Of a DNA stretch of 64,000 bases, positions 54,128 through 64,000 are shown piece after piece. A program made the translations under genes and the position numbers. Positions within the stretch are counted from its first letter, which is position 1. Each line of letters starts with the position of its first letter. The notes under the pieces are model-generated. The model searched no databases, was not told the origin of the DNA, and was given only the letters and a program-made list of their open reading frames with translations. Origin of the DNA: Maratus speciosus (lineage: Eukaryota; Arthropoda; Arachnida; Araneae; Salticidae); assembly GCA_963932465.1 (NCBI GenBank), contig OZ010799.1:282978083-283042082 (forward strand), written 5' to 3'.

Positions 54128-57100
54128 AATATTACAAAGAGGTAAAAATTGTTTATTTGTCGGAAGTAAGCTCTGGAACTACCGAACCGATTCCAAAAGT
54201 AATGGTATCAAAATGATGGTGTTAGTCCAACTTAGAACATAGGCTATATCTTATGTCCGTGCCACTGACAAAAAGGGGGTGCAGGAGAAAAAAACGTTCT
54301 AAAAATGCGATTTTTGTATTACTGAAGGGCCTAGAAACATGAAATTTGGAATGATAGTTACTTATAAGATACTAATGATCTCTAAGGACATTTCTTTAAA
54401 AAATCGAAATTAAAAAGGGGTGAAAATGCGCGAAAAGCGTTCTAAAAAACGTTCTAAATGGGGATTTTTACTCAATTTCAGGAAGTACCAAACCGATTTC
54501 AAAAATAATTGTGTCAAAATGATGGTGACAACCCTTGCTCAAACATAGGCTACATTTTATGTCGGTGCCACTACCCCTAAAGGGGGTACAGGAGCAAAAT
54601 AACGTTCGAAATTGCGATTTTTGTGTTACTCAAGGTCCTAGAAACATGAAATTTGGAATGGTAGTTACTTATAAGATCCTAATGATCTCTAAGGGCATTT
54701 CTTAAAAAAATCGAAATTTAAAAGGGGTGAAAATGCGCGAAAAGCGTTCTAAAAAACGTTCTAAAGGGCGATTTTTACGCAATTTCAGGAACTACCAAAC
54801 CGATTTAAAAAATAATGGTGTCAAAAGGATGGTGACAACCCTTGCTCCAACATAGGCTACATTTTATGTCGGTGCCAATATCCCTAAAGTGGATGCAGGA
54901 GCAAAATAACGTTCGAAATTGCGATTTTTGTGTTACTGAAGGGCCTAGATACATGGAATTTGGCATGGTAGTTACTTATTAGATATAAGTGATCTCTAAG
55001 AACATTTCTTAAGAAATTGGATATTTAAAATGAGTGAAAATGCGCAAGAAAGCGTTCAAAAAACGTTCTAAATGGCGATTTTTACGCAATCTCAAGAAGT
55101 ATCAAACCGATTTAAAAAATAATGGTGTCAAAATGATGGTGACAACCCGTGCTCCAACATAGGCTACATTTTATGTCGGTGACACTACACCTAAAGGGGT
55201 GCAGGAATAAAAGAACAGTCGAAATTGCGATTTTTGTGTTTCTCAAGAGCCCAGATACATGGAATTTGGAAGGGTATTTACTTTAAAAGATATAAATGAT
55301 CTCTAAGAACATTTTTTAAAAAAATACGAAATTTAACCCCCTCACTGACAAGCCCGTGTTAATACGTTCACTAAGCTCCAGGTTTCACTGCAATACAAGC
55401 AGTATTTAAAGTAATATAATTCAATTGATTTAATGTATTTTTAATACATTGAACAATGATTAATACTTCCAAAGATTGCATTGATATTCGTTGTTAAGTT
55501 TTGTTTTATAAAAAGTTCAAAGAATCTTTTTTTTAAGCATCTAAAACAAAATGCAGAAAAAACAACATTACAATTTTGCCCTTTTCCAAGACAGTCAGAG
55601 GGTTAAAAGGGGTGAAAATGCGCGAAAAGAGTTCTAAAAAACGTTCTAAATGGCGATTTCTACGCAATCTAAGAAAGTATCCAATCTATTTCAAAAGTAA
55701 TAGTTGGAAATGGTTGTCCATGTCGGTATCACTACCATTAGGGGTTTCAGAAGCAAAAAACGTTCTAAATTACGATTTTTGTGTTGCTGAAGGTCCTACA
55801 ATCCTGAAATTAGGCAGAGCAGTTATATGTAAGATACAAATGATCTCTAAGAACATTTCCTAAAAAATCGAAATTTAAAAGGGGTGAAAATGAGCGAAAA
55901 GCGTTCTAAAAAACTTTCTAAATTGCGATTTCTAAGCAAACTCAGGAAGTACTGACCGATTTAAAAAATAAGCGTATGAAAACGATGAAGACAGCACTCG
56001 CTCCAACATAGGCTGTATTTCATGTCGGTGCCACCACCCCAAAGTGGGTGAGGGAGCAAAAAACGATCTAAATTCAGTATTTGTAATACTGCAGCGGTTA
56101 GCAACTTGAAGCTAGGCATGGTACTTACTTATAAGATATAAATGAGCTCTAAGAACATTTCCTAAATAATTTGAAATTTAAAACGGGTGAAAATGGACAA
56201 AAAATTTCTAAAAATCATTCTAAATAGCGATTTCTATGCTATCTCAGAATGTACCCAACCGATTTCAAAAGTAATGGTTGGAAATTGACGAAGACAGCCC
56301 TTGCCCCAATATAGGATCTATTTCATGTTGGCGTCACTACCACCTTGCGGTTGCATTTTAAAAAACTTTCTAAATTGTGATTTTTGTGATACTGAAGGGG
56401 CTAGCATTTTGAAAGTTGGCGTGGTAATCACTTATGAGATGTAAATACTCTCTGAGAAGAGTTCCTTAAAATTTTGAAATTTAAAAGGGGAGAAAAGGAA
56501 CGAAAAGCGTTCTAAAAACGTTCTAAAAACGTTCTAAATATCGATTTCTACGCAATCTCAGGAAATATAAACGGATTTCAGAAGTAATGGTTTCAAATTG
56601 ATGATGACAGTTCCTGCTCCAACATAGCCTATATTTTACGTTGTTATCACAACCATCTGGGGGTTACAGAAGCGAAAAAAATTCTAAATTGCGTTTTTTG
56701 TGTTACTGAGGCGGTCTAACATTTTAAATTTGGAATGGTAAATACTTCAAAGATGCAAATGCTTTCTAAGAATTGTCGAAAGAAAATTCCAAATTTAAAA
56801 GAATAAAGTGAGCGAAAAGCGTTCTATAAGCGTTCTAAATTACGATTTTTATGCAATCGTATGTAATACGATACCGATTTCAAACATAATGGTTGCAAAT
56901 TTATGGGGATAGAACCTGCTCACATATAAGCTATATTTTATGTCGAGGGTTGCAGGAGAAAAAAACTTTCTAAATTGCTATTTCTGCGGTACTGAAGAGG
57001 CTAGAAACTTTGAATATATAGCACGGGAGTTACTTATAATATATAAATGCCCTCTAAGAACTGTCGAAAATAAATTCGAAATTGAAAAGGGGTGAAGCGA

Positions 57101-57810
57101 AGGGAAGGAGCGAAAAGCATTCTAAAAGATTCCTAAATTACGATTTCTATGGAATCTCAAGAAATAATACAGCAAAAATAATAATTACAGAAGTTATCGG
57201 TTGCGAATCAAGAGTGATAGTCCCTGATCCTATATGGGCTATGTTTTATGCCGGTGTCACTACCACCTGGTTGGCCGGAACAACAAGAAAGCCTTTAAAT
57301 ACATTTAAATTCCGATTTCTATAGAATATTAGGAAATACCAACCGATTTCAACGTTAATGTTGGCAAATTCATGGTGACTGTGTTTCAACATTTTTCGAG
57401 ACATTCTACTTCAACTCTGTTTCGGCATTTTATGTTGGTGCCACTAACACCAAAGTGGGGGTAGACTTTTAGACAAGAAGCTTAGAATTTCACATGATGG
57501 TTAATTTTAAGATGTAAATGTGTTAAGATGGTTTCTAAAAAATTCAAAACTTCAAATAAATACTGAAATGAGCACAATAATTTCAATATACTTTCTAAGT
57601 TATAATTTAACTAGAATTAGTTTTAGTTCTTCTTATTAATTAAAATCTCATTTCTGCCTAATGTAGTATAATAATGAAGTTAGTCAAACTGTGGCTTAAT
57701 TTGTAATTTTTGAATTATTTCTAAAAGTGTTCTTCTAATAAAAAATAGTCATGCCAATATCACTTGGCATATTTCAACTATTACGCGAGCAAAGCCGCGG
57801 GGTTTGCTAG
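54127..57810 (+). mobile_element. Helitron copy 3, 3.7 kb, abutting copy 2
   Basis: It begins TAATATTACAAAGAGG immediately after the CTAG of copy 2, so it lacks its own leading TC. It ends ACGCGAGCAAAGCCGCGGGGTTTGCTAG before T57811. The ~305-bp units in it are more diverged from copies 1 and 2. A piggyBac-like MITE interrupts one unit. No Rep/helicase frame. Confidence 0.78.
55337..55602. mobile_element. piggyBac-like MITE, 266 bp, inside a Helitron unit
   Basis: Flanked by TTAA at 55333-55336 and 55603-55606. Ends are CCCCCTCACTGAC and, reversed, CCCTCTGACTGTC. The uninterrupted target 'gaaatTTAAaaggggtgaaaatg' is present in neighbouring units, so the duplication and the precise insertion site can be read directly. 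Confidence 0.88.
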
Positions 57811-57811
57811 T
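57785..57811 (+). terminator. Helitron 3' hairpin and CTAG end (copy 3)
   Basis: Same stem-loop and CTAG/T as copy 2. Beyond it is unrelated DNA (AGTATATAATTG), marking the outer edge of the Helitron cluster. Confidence 0.7.
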
Positions 57812-57977
57812 AGTATATAATTGTAAATGGTATTTGGAATATTAATTTCAAAATAAAAATTTTTGAATGAAATTGTCCGGTTTTAAGATATTGACTCATT
57901 TATGCTTATTATGTACGCGTACCTGCAGGTTTGATCTATTTTTCACAGAATCATTCTGATTCGTAAAGTTGTCATTC

Positions 57978-58117
57978 GAATTGAATTTTTGCAACTGAGC
58001 GAAAAAATGCCAAAACAGGGAATCGAACCCAGATTCTTTCCTTACACTGCCAATGCTTATCGATTAACACTGTACCCGGCTTGGGAACTTTTTTGCTCAG
58101 TTGAAATAATTCAATTC
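57978..58117 (-). mobile_element. tRNA-core element with inverted flanks, copy 2
   Basis: Inverted flanks GAATTGAATTTTTGCAACTGAGCG (57978-58001) and, reversed, GAATTGAATTATTTCAACTGAGC enclose a minus-strand tRNA-like core (58011-58084). The core has CCAAGCC/TTTTGG-type acceptor pairing and a perfect B-box (GGTTCGATTCC). The core is followed, on the minus strand, by CATTTTTTCGCTCAGTTGCAA, matching the linker of the other two elements. Arms are only ~25-30 bp. Confidence 0.6.
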
Positions 58118-58495
58118 ATATTTATGATTTTTGTTATTTGTGATAAATTTGTTTAATGGAAAATAACTTGAATCATAAAAACAACGTGAATTACGACAAA
58201 GGAATATATAGACAATGGACTAATGATAAACACGAAGTAGCAGGATTCGTTCGGTAGCTTCATCGCCCCGAGACCTGCCTTCCCGGTTTTTGGTGTCTTT
58301 AATTTGCCTAATTTCCATTTTAAATTTGTCCGGTTTCAATTTTTGAATTTTTTCCCCCCAACCTGGCTTTCGCTGGAGTGTCTTTTACTCGGGACGTGGC
58401 TGGGGACCTACGAATCTTCTGCAAAAGAGTCGGAATAAGTGGAAGAATAAAGGGCTGCGGACGAAAAGAGGCCGCTCGCCGCGGCGGTTGTTTTA
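58118..58495. other. No gene recognised; GC-richer patch at ~58340-58495
   Basis: The patch includes GGCCGCTCGCCGCGGCGG near 58470. The minus frame 58320-58619 crosses this and the minisatellite and has no recognised domain. It could be an old element end or a decayed exon. Confidence 0.4.
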
Positions 58496-58982
58496 CGTTT
58501 ATCAGATGCACTGGGGGATAGTAACAATAAATACAACTGTGTTTTAAATCCCACTGCATAGTTAAATTTGATTTTAGGGTATCTTGTAGATATGATGCGA
58601 ATAATATGATACTGAACAATTTACATTAACTGATGCACTGGGGTATAGCAGCAATAAATACAATTGCATTTTAAATCCCACTGCATAGTTAAATTTGATT
58701 TTACGGTATCTTGTAGATATGATACGAATAATATGATACTGGACCATTTACATTAACTGATGCACTGGGGGATAGCAGCAATAAATACAATTGTGTTTTA
58801 AATCCCACTGCATGGTTAAAATTCATTTTATGGTATCTTGTAGACATGATGCGAATAATATGATGCTGAACAATTTACACTAAGTGATGCACTGGGGGTA
58901 GCAGCAATAACTACAATTGTGTTTTAAATCCCACTGCATAGTCAAAATTGATCTTAGGGTATCTTGTAGATATGATACGTGG
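58496..58982 (+). repeat. Minisatellite, 127-bp period, ~3.8 units
   Basis: GATGCACTGGGG recurs at 58505, 58632, 58759 and 58886, spaced exactly 127 bp. Units differ by a few bases each. The last unit stops at GATACG and is replaced by unrelated DNA. Confidence 0.92.
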
Positions 58983-60300
58983 GGATACAAAGTGTTAAAA
59001 AACACATTCACTTAACCCTTTCGTGGGCGGTGTCCTTAAAAACGGACGTCTAATTTTTATTTTACTGGCACCAAGAATATTTATTTTTTTTTTCCTTTTA
59101 TAACGTACGTGAAAAAAAAAGCAAGTTTGTATTTTCTAATAAATTCGTTTATAAATTCTGGTGCCAGTCCGTCATTTCATCAGTTTATTATGTATATAAA
59201 TTCATGAAAATAATATCTTCTAAAGCATTTTTCGTGAATTTTTGAAAATACATGAGAAGATTTACATAACCATTTACTGCATTTTAGAAGGATTTTAGAA
59301 GGATTAATTAAATTTGAATTTATAGGGATTTTGTGCAATATTTTTAAGAACACTCAAATCTTTTATTTTAAATATTTTCTTAGTGTTTTGTAAGATTACA
59401 AAATGTACAAATATAATGTTCTTACGGTAGAAATGTGGAAATATCTCCGAGTAACCCCCCCCCCCCCCCCCGTCCAACGCCAAGAAAGCAGAAAAGATGA
59501 AAAGGAAAAAAAAATAATCCTTTTAAAAAATACTTTAGTTTTGCGTAACGAATAATGCAACATTAAATCATTTATAAGGGTTCCATACTTAAAAAGTAAA
59601 GACGGAATCATTATAAGATCACACCTGTATCTTTCTGTCCGTCTGTCACAGCCCTTTTACTCGAAAACTATGAAAAGTGGAAAGTTCAAGTTGGTGGAAG
59701 TAATAAGGACTATTGAACTACATCATTACAAATTATTGAACATTTACAAATATTTTTTAGGAAAAATGTAGAGGAGTTAATTAATTTACATGAAAAAAAA
59801 CCTTTTCTTTATATAACGTGTGGGGTATCATGTGAAAGCTTTCGTAACACTGAACTCAAAGATGCACTTCCTTTTATTTTAGGTATTATATTTTCAGAGA
59901 TATCGTCGAAAATGTAGTGCAAAAATATGTTCCCCCCATCTATTTGCGAATCTACTGAAAATAAAATTCTGAAAAAATTACAGGTAGTAGACGTTAATTC
60001 AAACCTTGCAGGGAAATTATAGCGATTGTCCTAGGCCACACAGTTTTTGAGAAAAGCGCATTTTTCCGTTACACACAAATTTCAATTTGCAGGCATTCAG
60101 CAAATGCTTTGAGGAACGCTGGAGGTATCTATCGTAGCAGAAGTATAAAGGTATTGTTCATAATAATTTTTTGAAAAAATCGTCGGTAATTAGCTGTAAT
60201 ATTAACCCTTACAGACACGGACGGTTTGGACTTACATAATGAGTGTGGCGGAGTACTCTATGTACCATCGGCTTTTAAAGCCTAAATAAGAACTTTTAAT
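58983..60300. other. No gene; possible piggyBac-like end fragments and a poly(C) run
   Basis: TTAACCCTTTCGTGGGCGG at ~59014 and TTAACCCTTACAGACACGG at ~60203 look like TTAA-flanked piggyBac-type left ends, without visible right ends. A run of 17 C lies at 59455-59471. The 59620-60190 stretch ('ctgtccgtctgtcacagcccttttactcg') resembles a repeat family I cannot name. Confidence 0.4.
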
Positions 60301-60306
60301 GATATA

Positions 60307-61877
60307 CACTATATTGCCATTAATGACCGACATCATTCAATTTTAGACATTTTGTCGAATATTTAGAAATATACTCGACAGATTCTTCTAAAATTTCAGG
60401 ATTGAAAAGAACAGGTACGACTTCATATTAAGCAATGTCGATTTGATAAGGGGGGCAATTAGGGGGCCAACAAAAAATCAAAAGAAAAAAATAATACTTG
60501 GGATCACCCTGTAAAATAAAATGCACGAAATGATCTATCGCTACCGAATATAAATAAACAGACATTGTGCAATATATGTATTCTTTTTTGTAAGAATAGC
60601 ATGTATACTAATAGAGATATAGCGATTTATTTAAAAAAAAAATTAAAAAATTCTTGCATGTTTTTTTGCTTTTAACATGCAGGGTATTCAATCAAATTTA
60701 ACCCCGTTTTCAGAAAAATTGACAAAATATAGTAGAAACAATATGGTGCAATTGGAATATAAATATATTAAATATTTTAGGAAATATGAGCAGTTGTAGG
60801 AAATAATTTTTATCTGCGCATGCGCGAACGGTAACAAGGATCATTTTACATAATTTAATAGTCAACTCTATGGAGCAACTTATTAAAAAATATCTAGTCA
60901 AATATCGTAAAAATTTAGAAAGATAACGGCGTTAGAATGAGCAAATTTTTAGTTGTTCTCTAAAAGCAGCTGAATGATCAGGGTTTTTCCACAAATTGTA
61001 ATTTTTTAATTTTTAATTTTCTTTAATTTTCATTTGTTATTGATGCTTCAGTTCTTCTTGGATAACCACTAGAACGAGCCTATACTATGATCAAAAGAAG
61101 TATAAAAATCGAAGCCTTTTTTCCAAATCTACTCGTTGATACTCACTAAATACTGACTTTTTTCTGAAAGTCAGTTAATAAAAATGACAATTTGTGTAAA
61201 ATTCCTTATCATTCAGCTGCTTTTAGAGAACAACTAAAAATTTGCTCACTCTAACGCCGATATCTTTCTGAATTTTTACTATATTTGACTGGATTTTTTT
61301 AAATAAATTGTTCCGTAGAGTTGACTATTAAATTATGTAAAATGATCCTTGTTATCGTTCGCGCATGCGCAGATAAAAATTATTTCATACAACTGCTCAT
61401 ATTTCCTAAAATATTTAATATATTTATATTCCAATTGCACTATATTTTTTCTACTATATTTTGTCAATTTTTCTGAAACCGGAGTTAAATTTGGTTGAAA
61501 ACCCTGCATGTTATAAGCAAAAAACATGCAAGATTTTTTTAATTTTTTTAAATAAATCGCTATATTTCTATTAATATACGTGCTATTCTTACGCAAAAGA
61601 ATACACATATTGCAGAATGTTTGTTTATTTATATTCGGTAGCGGTAGATCATTTCGAGCATTTTATTTTACAGGGTGATCCCAAGTATTATTTTTTTCTT
61701 TGATTTTTTGCTGGCCCCCTAATTGCCCCCCTTTATCAAATCGACATTGCTAAATATGAGGTCAGACACCTGTTCTTTTCAATCCTGAAATTCCAAAAGA
61801 ATCTGCCAAATATATTTCTAAATATTCGACAAAATGTCTAAAACTGAAAGTTGCCGGTCATTAATGGCAATATAGTG
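60307..61877. mobile_element. Long-inverted-repeat element, 1.57 kb, arms ~670 bp
   Basis: Left end CACTATATTGCCATTAATGACCG (60307) and its exact counterpart at the right (to 61877) are flanked by TA (60305-60306, 61878-61879). Arms run to ~60980 and from ~61206, differing by scattered substitutions and small indels, around a ~225-bp loop. Landmarks in both arms: GCGCATGCGC, 'tttacagggtgatcccaagtatta', 'ggggggcaattagggggcca'. A TACAGGGTGATCC-like motif inside suggests an older element end was captured in each arm. Frames here are not coding. CACT termini and TA recall the 164-2996 element. Confidence 0.8.
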
Positions 61878-61879
61878 TA

Positions 61880-63338
61880 TTTGTATAATACAATCTCCAG
61901 TAGCAGTATAAAAGCAATAAAACTCAAATTGTTAAAAACAGACTAATTTAATTAGAATTAATCACATAAATACTACGAGATTCGCGACTAGTTAGCATTG
62001 TATGGATATCTCAATACGCCTCCTGTGTCTTTAAAAGTTAATTCAAAACCTACCTGGAAAAACGCAGCATGGACCAAGGCAGCGTGGCAACTTTGCGACC
62101 TCCTTTCGAAGCACGGTCAGAAAAATGCCATGTTTAACCTTTGAACAAAGGTTTTGTTTCAGCTACACTTTAAAAAGCAAAGATTACTACAACGCTGAAT
62201 TTAGTTTTATGAAATACCATTTGAAGATTAAATATGCACTAATTTTATTGTCAGTGCCGAATTAAGTTCATCATAAACAGATTAGGATAAGATTTAAATA
62301 AGAGTTATACAGAATAGCAATATTTGATATTATTTAGACTTCATATCTTTTTGAACATTTACGGTCTACCCATTTATACTTTTCTAGCATATATACAGCG
62401 ACACTAAAACTTACGTTTTACAGGTTTTTTTAAGGTCATTTTTTGCTTTTAGTAACGATTTTTTATAATACAGTTAATAATTCATATATTAATTGTACGG
62501 AACTCTCTAAGCGCGAGTAATACTCGCACTTGACAGTTTGTTTATTATGGACATTAGTTTTAATCGTTCTTAAATATAGCAAATAAAATCATTATACAAA
62601 GAGTAATTTTATATGTAATCCTACACAGAAAAATTAGACATATCGACGAAAATGCAATACTCACGATTATTTTCCGGAATAAATCCCTTTTTATGGTTCT
62701 ACAATAGGAATTTTAATTAATGTTAAAATAACTTTAAAATGTAACATTTTTTCATATTTTATAAATTCTTTCAATTCTTTTTCGACACAGCGCCATTTAC
62801 TTTATTGAAAAATTATACTTATTATTTTTTTACGGTGATCGAATACAACTTTTTCATTTTTTGTCTGCTATTTTTCAACACTTGCCTCAACGAGAAGTTA
62901 ATGATGTAAAAAATAGCACTTTTGAAAAATATTTTTTTACAAACTACATATAAAAGAAAACGCGTCTATAAAAAGAAAATAATAACCCCCTATAATACGG
63001 TCCAAATCTTTTCTCTATTTTTGAAAAATAATCGAAGAATGTGAAAAGTAGAAGATATTAAATGAGTTTAGATGTTTTAAATATCCTTGCTTATATTAAC
63101 TAAAACATAGATTTAAATTATTTTTTAACTATTAGACGAATGAAATGTAAACTGTTTAAATCTGTGCAAAAAACTAAAATTATACTGACAAAAAAAAAAA
63201 AAAAAAAAAACTTCCGCTGTGGTGTTTGTTCACTAGTTTTGAAGATGAAAATGTCAGTTTTAGAAACTTTTCAACGTACTTAAAATGTACTAGATTAATT
63301 TTAACACAATTATTCTAATTGGTAAATAAATCATATTA
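61880..63338. other. AT-rich sequence, nothing recognised
   Basis: A short GCGCGAGTAATACTCGC palindrome at ~62510 and an A-run at 63190-63210 are the only marks. No coding signal is seen. Confidence 0.5.
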
Positions 63339-63339
63339 A

Positions 63340-63641
63340 ATGTACATTTCCAACTGGGAGAAAAATATCCGGACCAGGATTAGAACCAGGAATCTCCTGG
63401 CTGGTGCCGCCAGTGCTCTACCATCTGAGCTATCCCGGACGAATCTGTCGGAACTCTTTCACCCAGCTAACTTTAATGATGATAGCATCTGGTCTGAAAC
63501 CTGGTTCAGCTCAACGGAATAAATCTGAGATCCCAGATTCGTCCGGGATAGCTCAGATGGTAGAGTACTGGCGGCTTCAGCCAGGAGATCCCTGGTTCGA
63601 ATCCTGGTCCGAACATTTTTCGCCCAGTTGGAAATTTACAT
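63340..63641. mobile_element. tRNA-core element with inverted flanks, copy 3 (two head-to-head cores)
   Basis: Outer inverted flanks ATGTACATTTCCAACTGGG and, reversed, ATGTAAATTTCCAACTGGG. Next to each lies a tRNA-like core, minus at 63369-63440 and plus at 63541-63614, so the arms are ~100 bp. Cores share GGGATAGCTCAGATGGTAGAG (A-box) and a CTGGC/GCCAG anticodon stem. The plus B-box is GGTTCGAATCC; the minus one is GGTTCTAATCC (broken at the conserved G). Frames 63340-63522 and 63404-63652 are by-products. Confidence 0.72.
63541..63614 (+). other. tRNA-like core, best preserved copy (74 nt)
   Basis: Acceptor GTCCGGG/TCCGAAC pairs with one mismatch. D-arm GCTC...GAGT, anticodon stem CTGGC/GCCAG with 7-base loop GGCTTCA, and T-arm loop TTCGAAT can be folded. 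T33 is missing and the T-stem has a T-T mismatch. A tRNA-scan program may report it as a tRNA or pseudogene; the surrounding element argues for a tRNA-derived repeat. Confidence 0.55.
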
Positions 63642-64000
63642 CTAGTATTTAAAATGTGTTTATGAATTCGGTTTGTCTGTCTGTCGCCGAATATACGTGC
63701 TCTAACCTAGGTAAATATAGACAGATTCCCTCGGGATTAAAGTATGTTATTTTGAGGTATTGTATGTACTGTTTACATATGGGGTTTTTCTATGGAAAGT
63801 TGGGTATTGAAAATGAAGAGTGTAGCATCTAAAGTTCGTTTACAGGGAAGCGCAAAAGAATTTTGTTTCATTAAAGTCTATAGGGAAAAATTGTTTGCGG
63901 TGTATTTTAATAATATTATTTTATTTTAAGGTATGCGCCTATCCTCAAATCGCTGTTTTTGTGAAAAATAAATCGATTTTAAAAAAAATTAAAATACAAA
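63642..64000. other. No feature recognised
   Basis: AT-rich sequence to the end of the window, without coding or repeat structure that I can identify. Confidence 0.5.

Noticed and set aside
55576..57324. Basic frames at 55576-55863 and 57082-57324
   Set aside because: Each falls on Helitron repeat units ('gcgaaaagcgttctaaa'), and the paralogous units do not keep the frame.
63340..63652. Two overlapping plus frames
   Set aside because: They read through the tRNA-like inverted element and have no protein signature.

Overview
This window is repeat-dominated, strongly AT-rich nuclear DNA from an animal. An intact BEL/Pao retrotransposon, Helitrons with the 'ACGCGAGCAAAGCCGCGG...GCTAGT' type of 3' end, piggyBac-, hAT-, Tc1/mariner- and CACTA-like non-autonomous elements and tRNA-derived repeats all suit an arthropod. 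A chelicerate such as a spider is my guess, but the sequence alone does not prove it. I find no host protein-coding gene and no convincing functional tRNA. Only one long reading frame exists: the gag-pol of the BEL element at 29278-34533.

Layout: 164-2996 holds a 2.8 kb CACTA-type element with subterminal palindromic repeats. 3.2-9.4 kb holds a near-perfect hairpin, three TTAA-flanked piggyBac-like MITEs (one nested in a TA-flanked CACTG element), an inverted-repeat MITE, a 250-bp tandem array and a hAT MITE with a perfect 8-bp target-site duplication. 11.29-12.77 kb is a nested stack: a hAT remnant holds a piggyBac-like element, which holds a tRNA-like core between inverted repeats. 13.3-15.2 kb is a 1.9 kb TA-flanked inverted-repeat element. 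16.5-18.8 kb holds dispersed repeats, a MITE and a 155-bp duplication. 19.4-28.6 kb is an array of ~450-bp tandem repeats split by a 4,323-bp foldback element (21594-25916) made mostly of ~150-bp satellite units in opposite orientations. 28917-35000 is a BEL element with LTRs that look identical. 36.4-44 kb has Tc1 and mariner remnants, a poly(A)/(AT) tract and several inverted-repeat elements.

46.05-57.81 kb is a head-to-tail cluster of Helitrons. Three are related copies with internal ~305-bp repeats, and a fourth belongs to a different family. A piggyBac-like MITE and a Mutator-like MITE sit inside the cluster with clear target-site duplications. 57.98-64 kb holds two more tRNA-core inverted-repeat elements, a 127-bp minisatellite and a 1.57 kb element with ~670-bp inverted arms.

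The BEL element is the only part that looks able to direct its own mobilisation. The rest look like passengers needing enzymes supplied elsewhere (CACTA, piggyBac, hAT, Mutator, Helitron and Tc1/mariner families). The nesting gives a relative chronology. The strongest candidates for something undescribed are the 4.3 kb satellite-armed foldback element, the recurrent tRNA-core elements with inverted flanks, and the tandem Helitron cluster.
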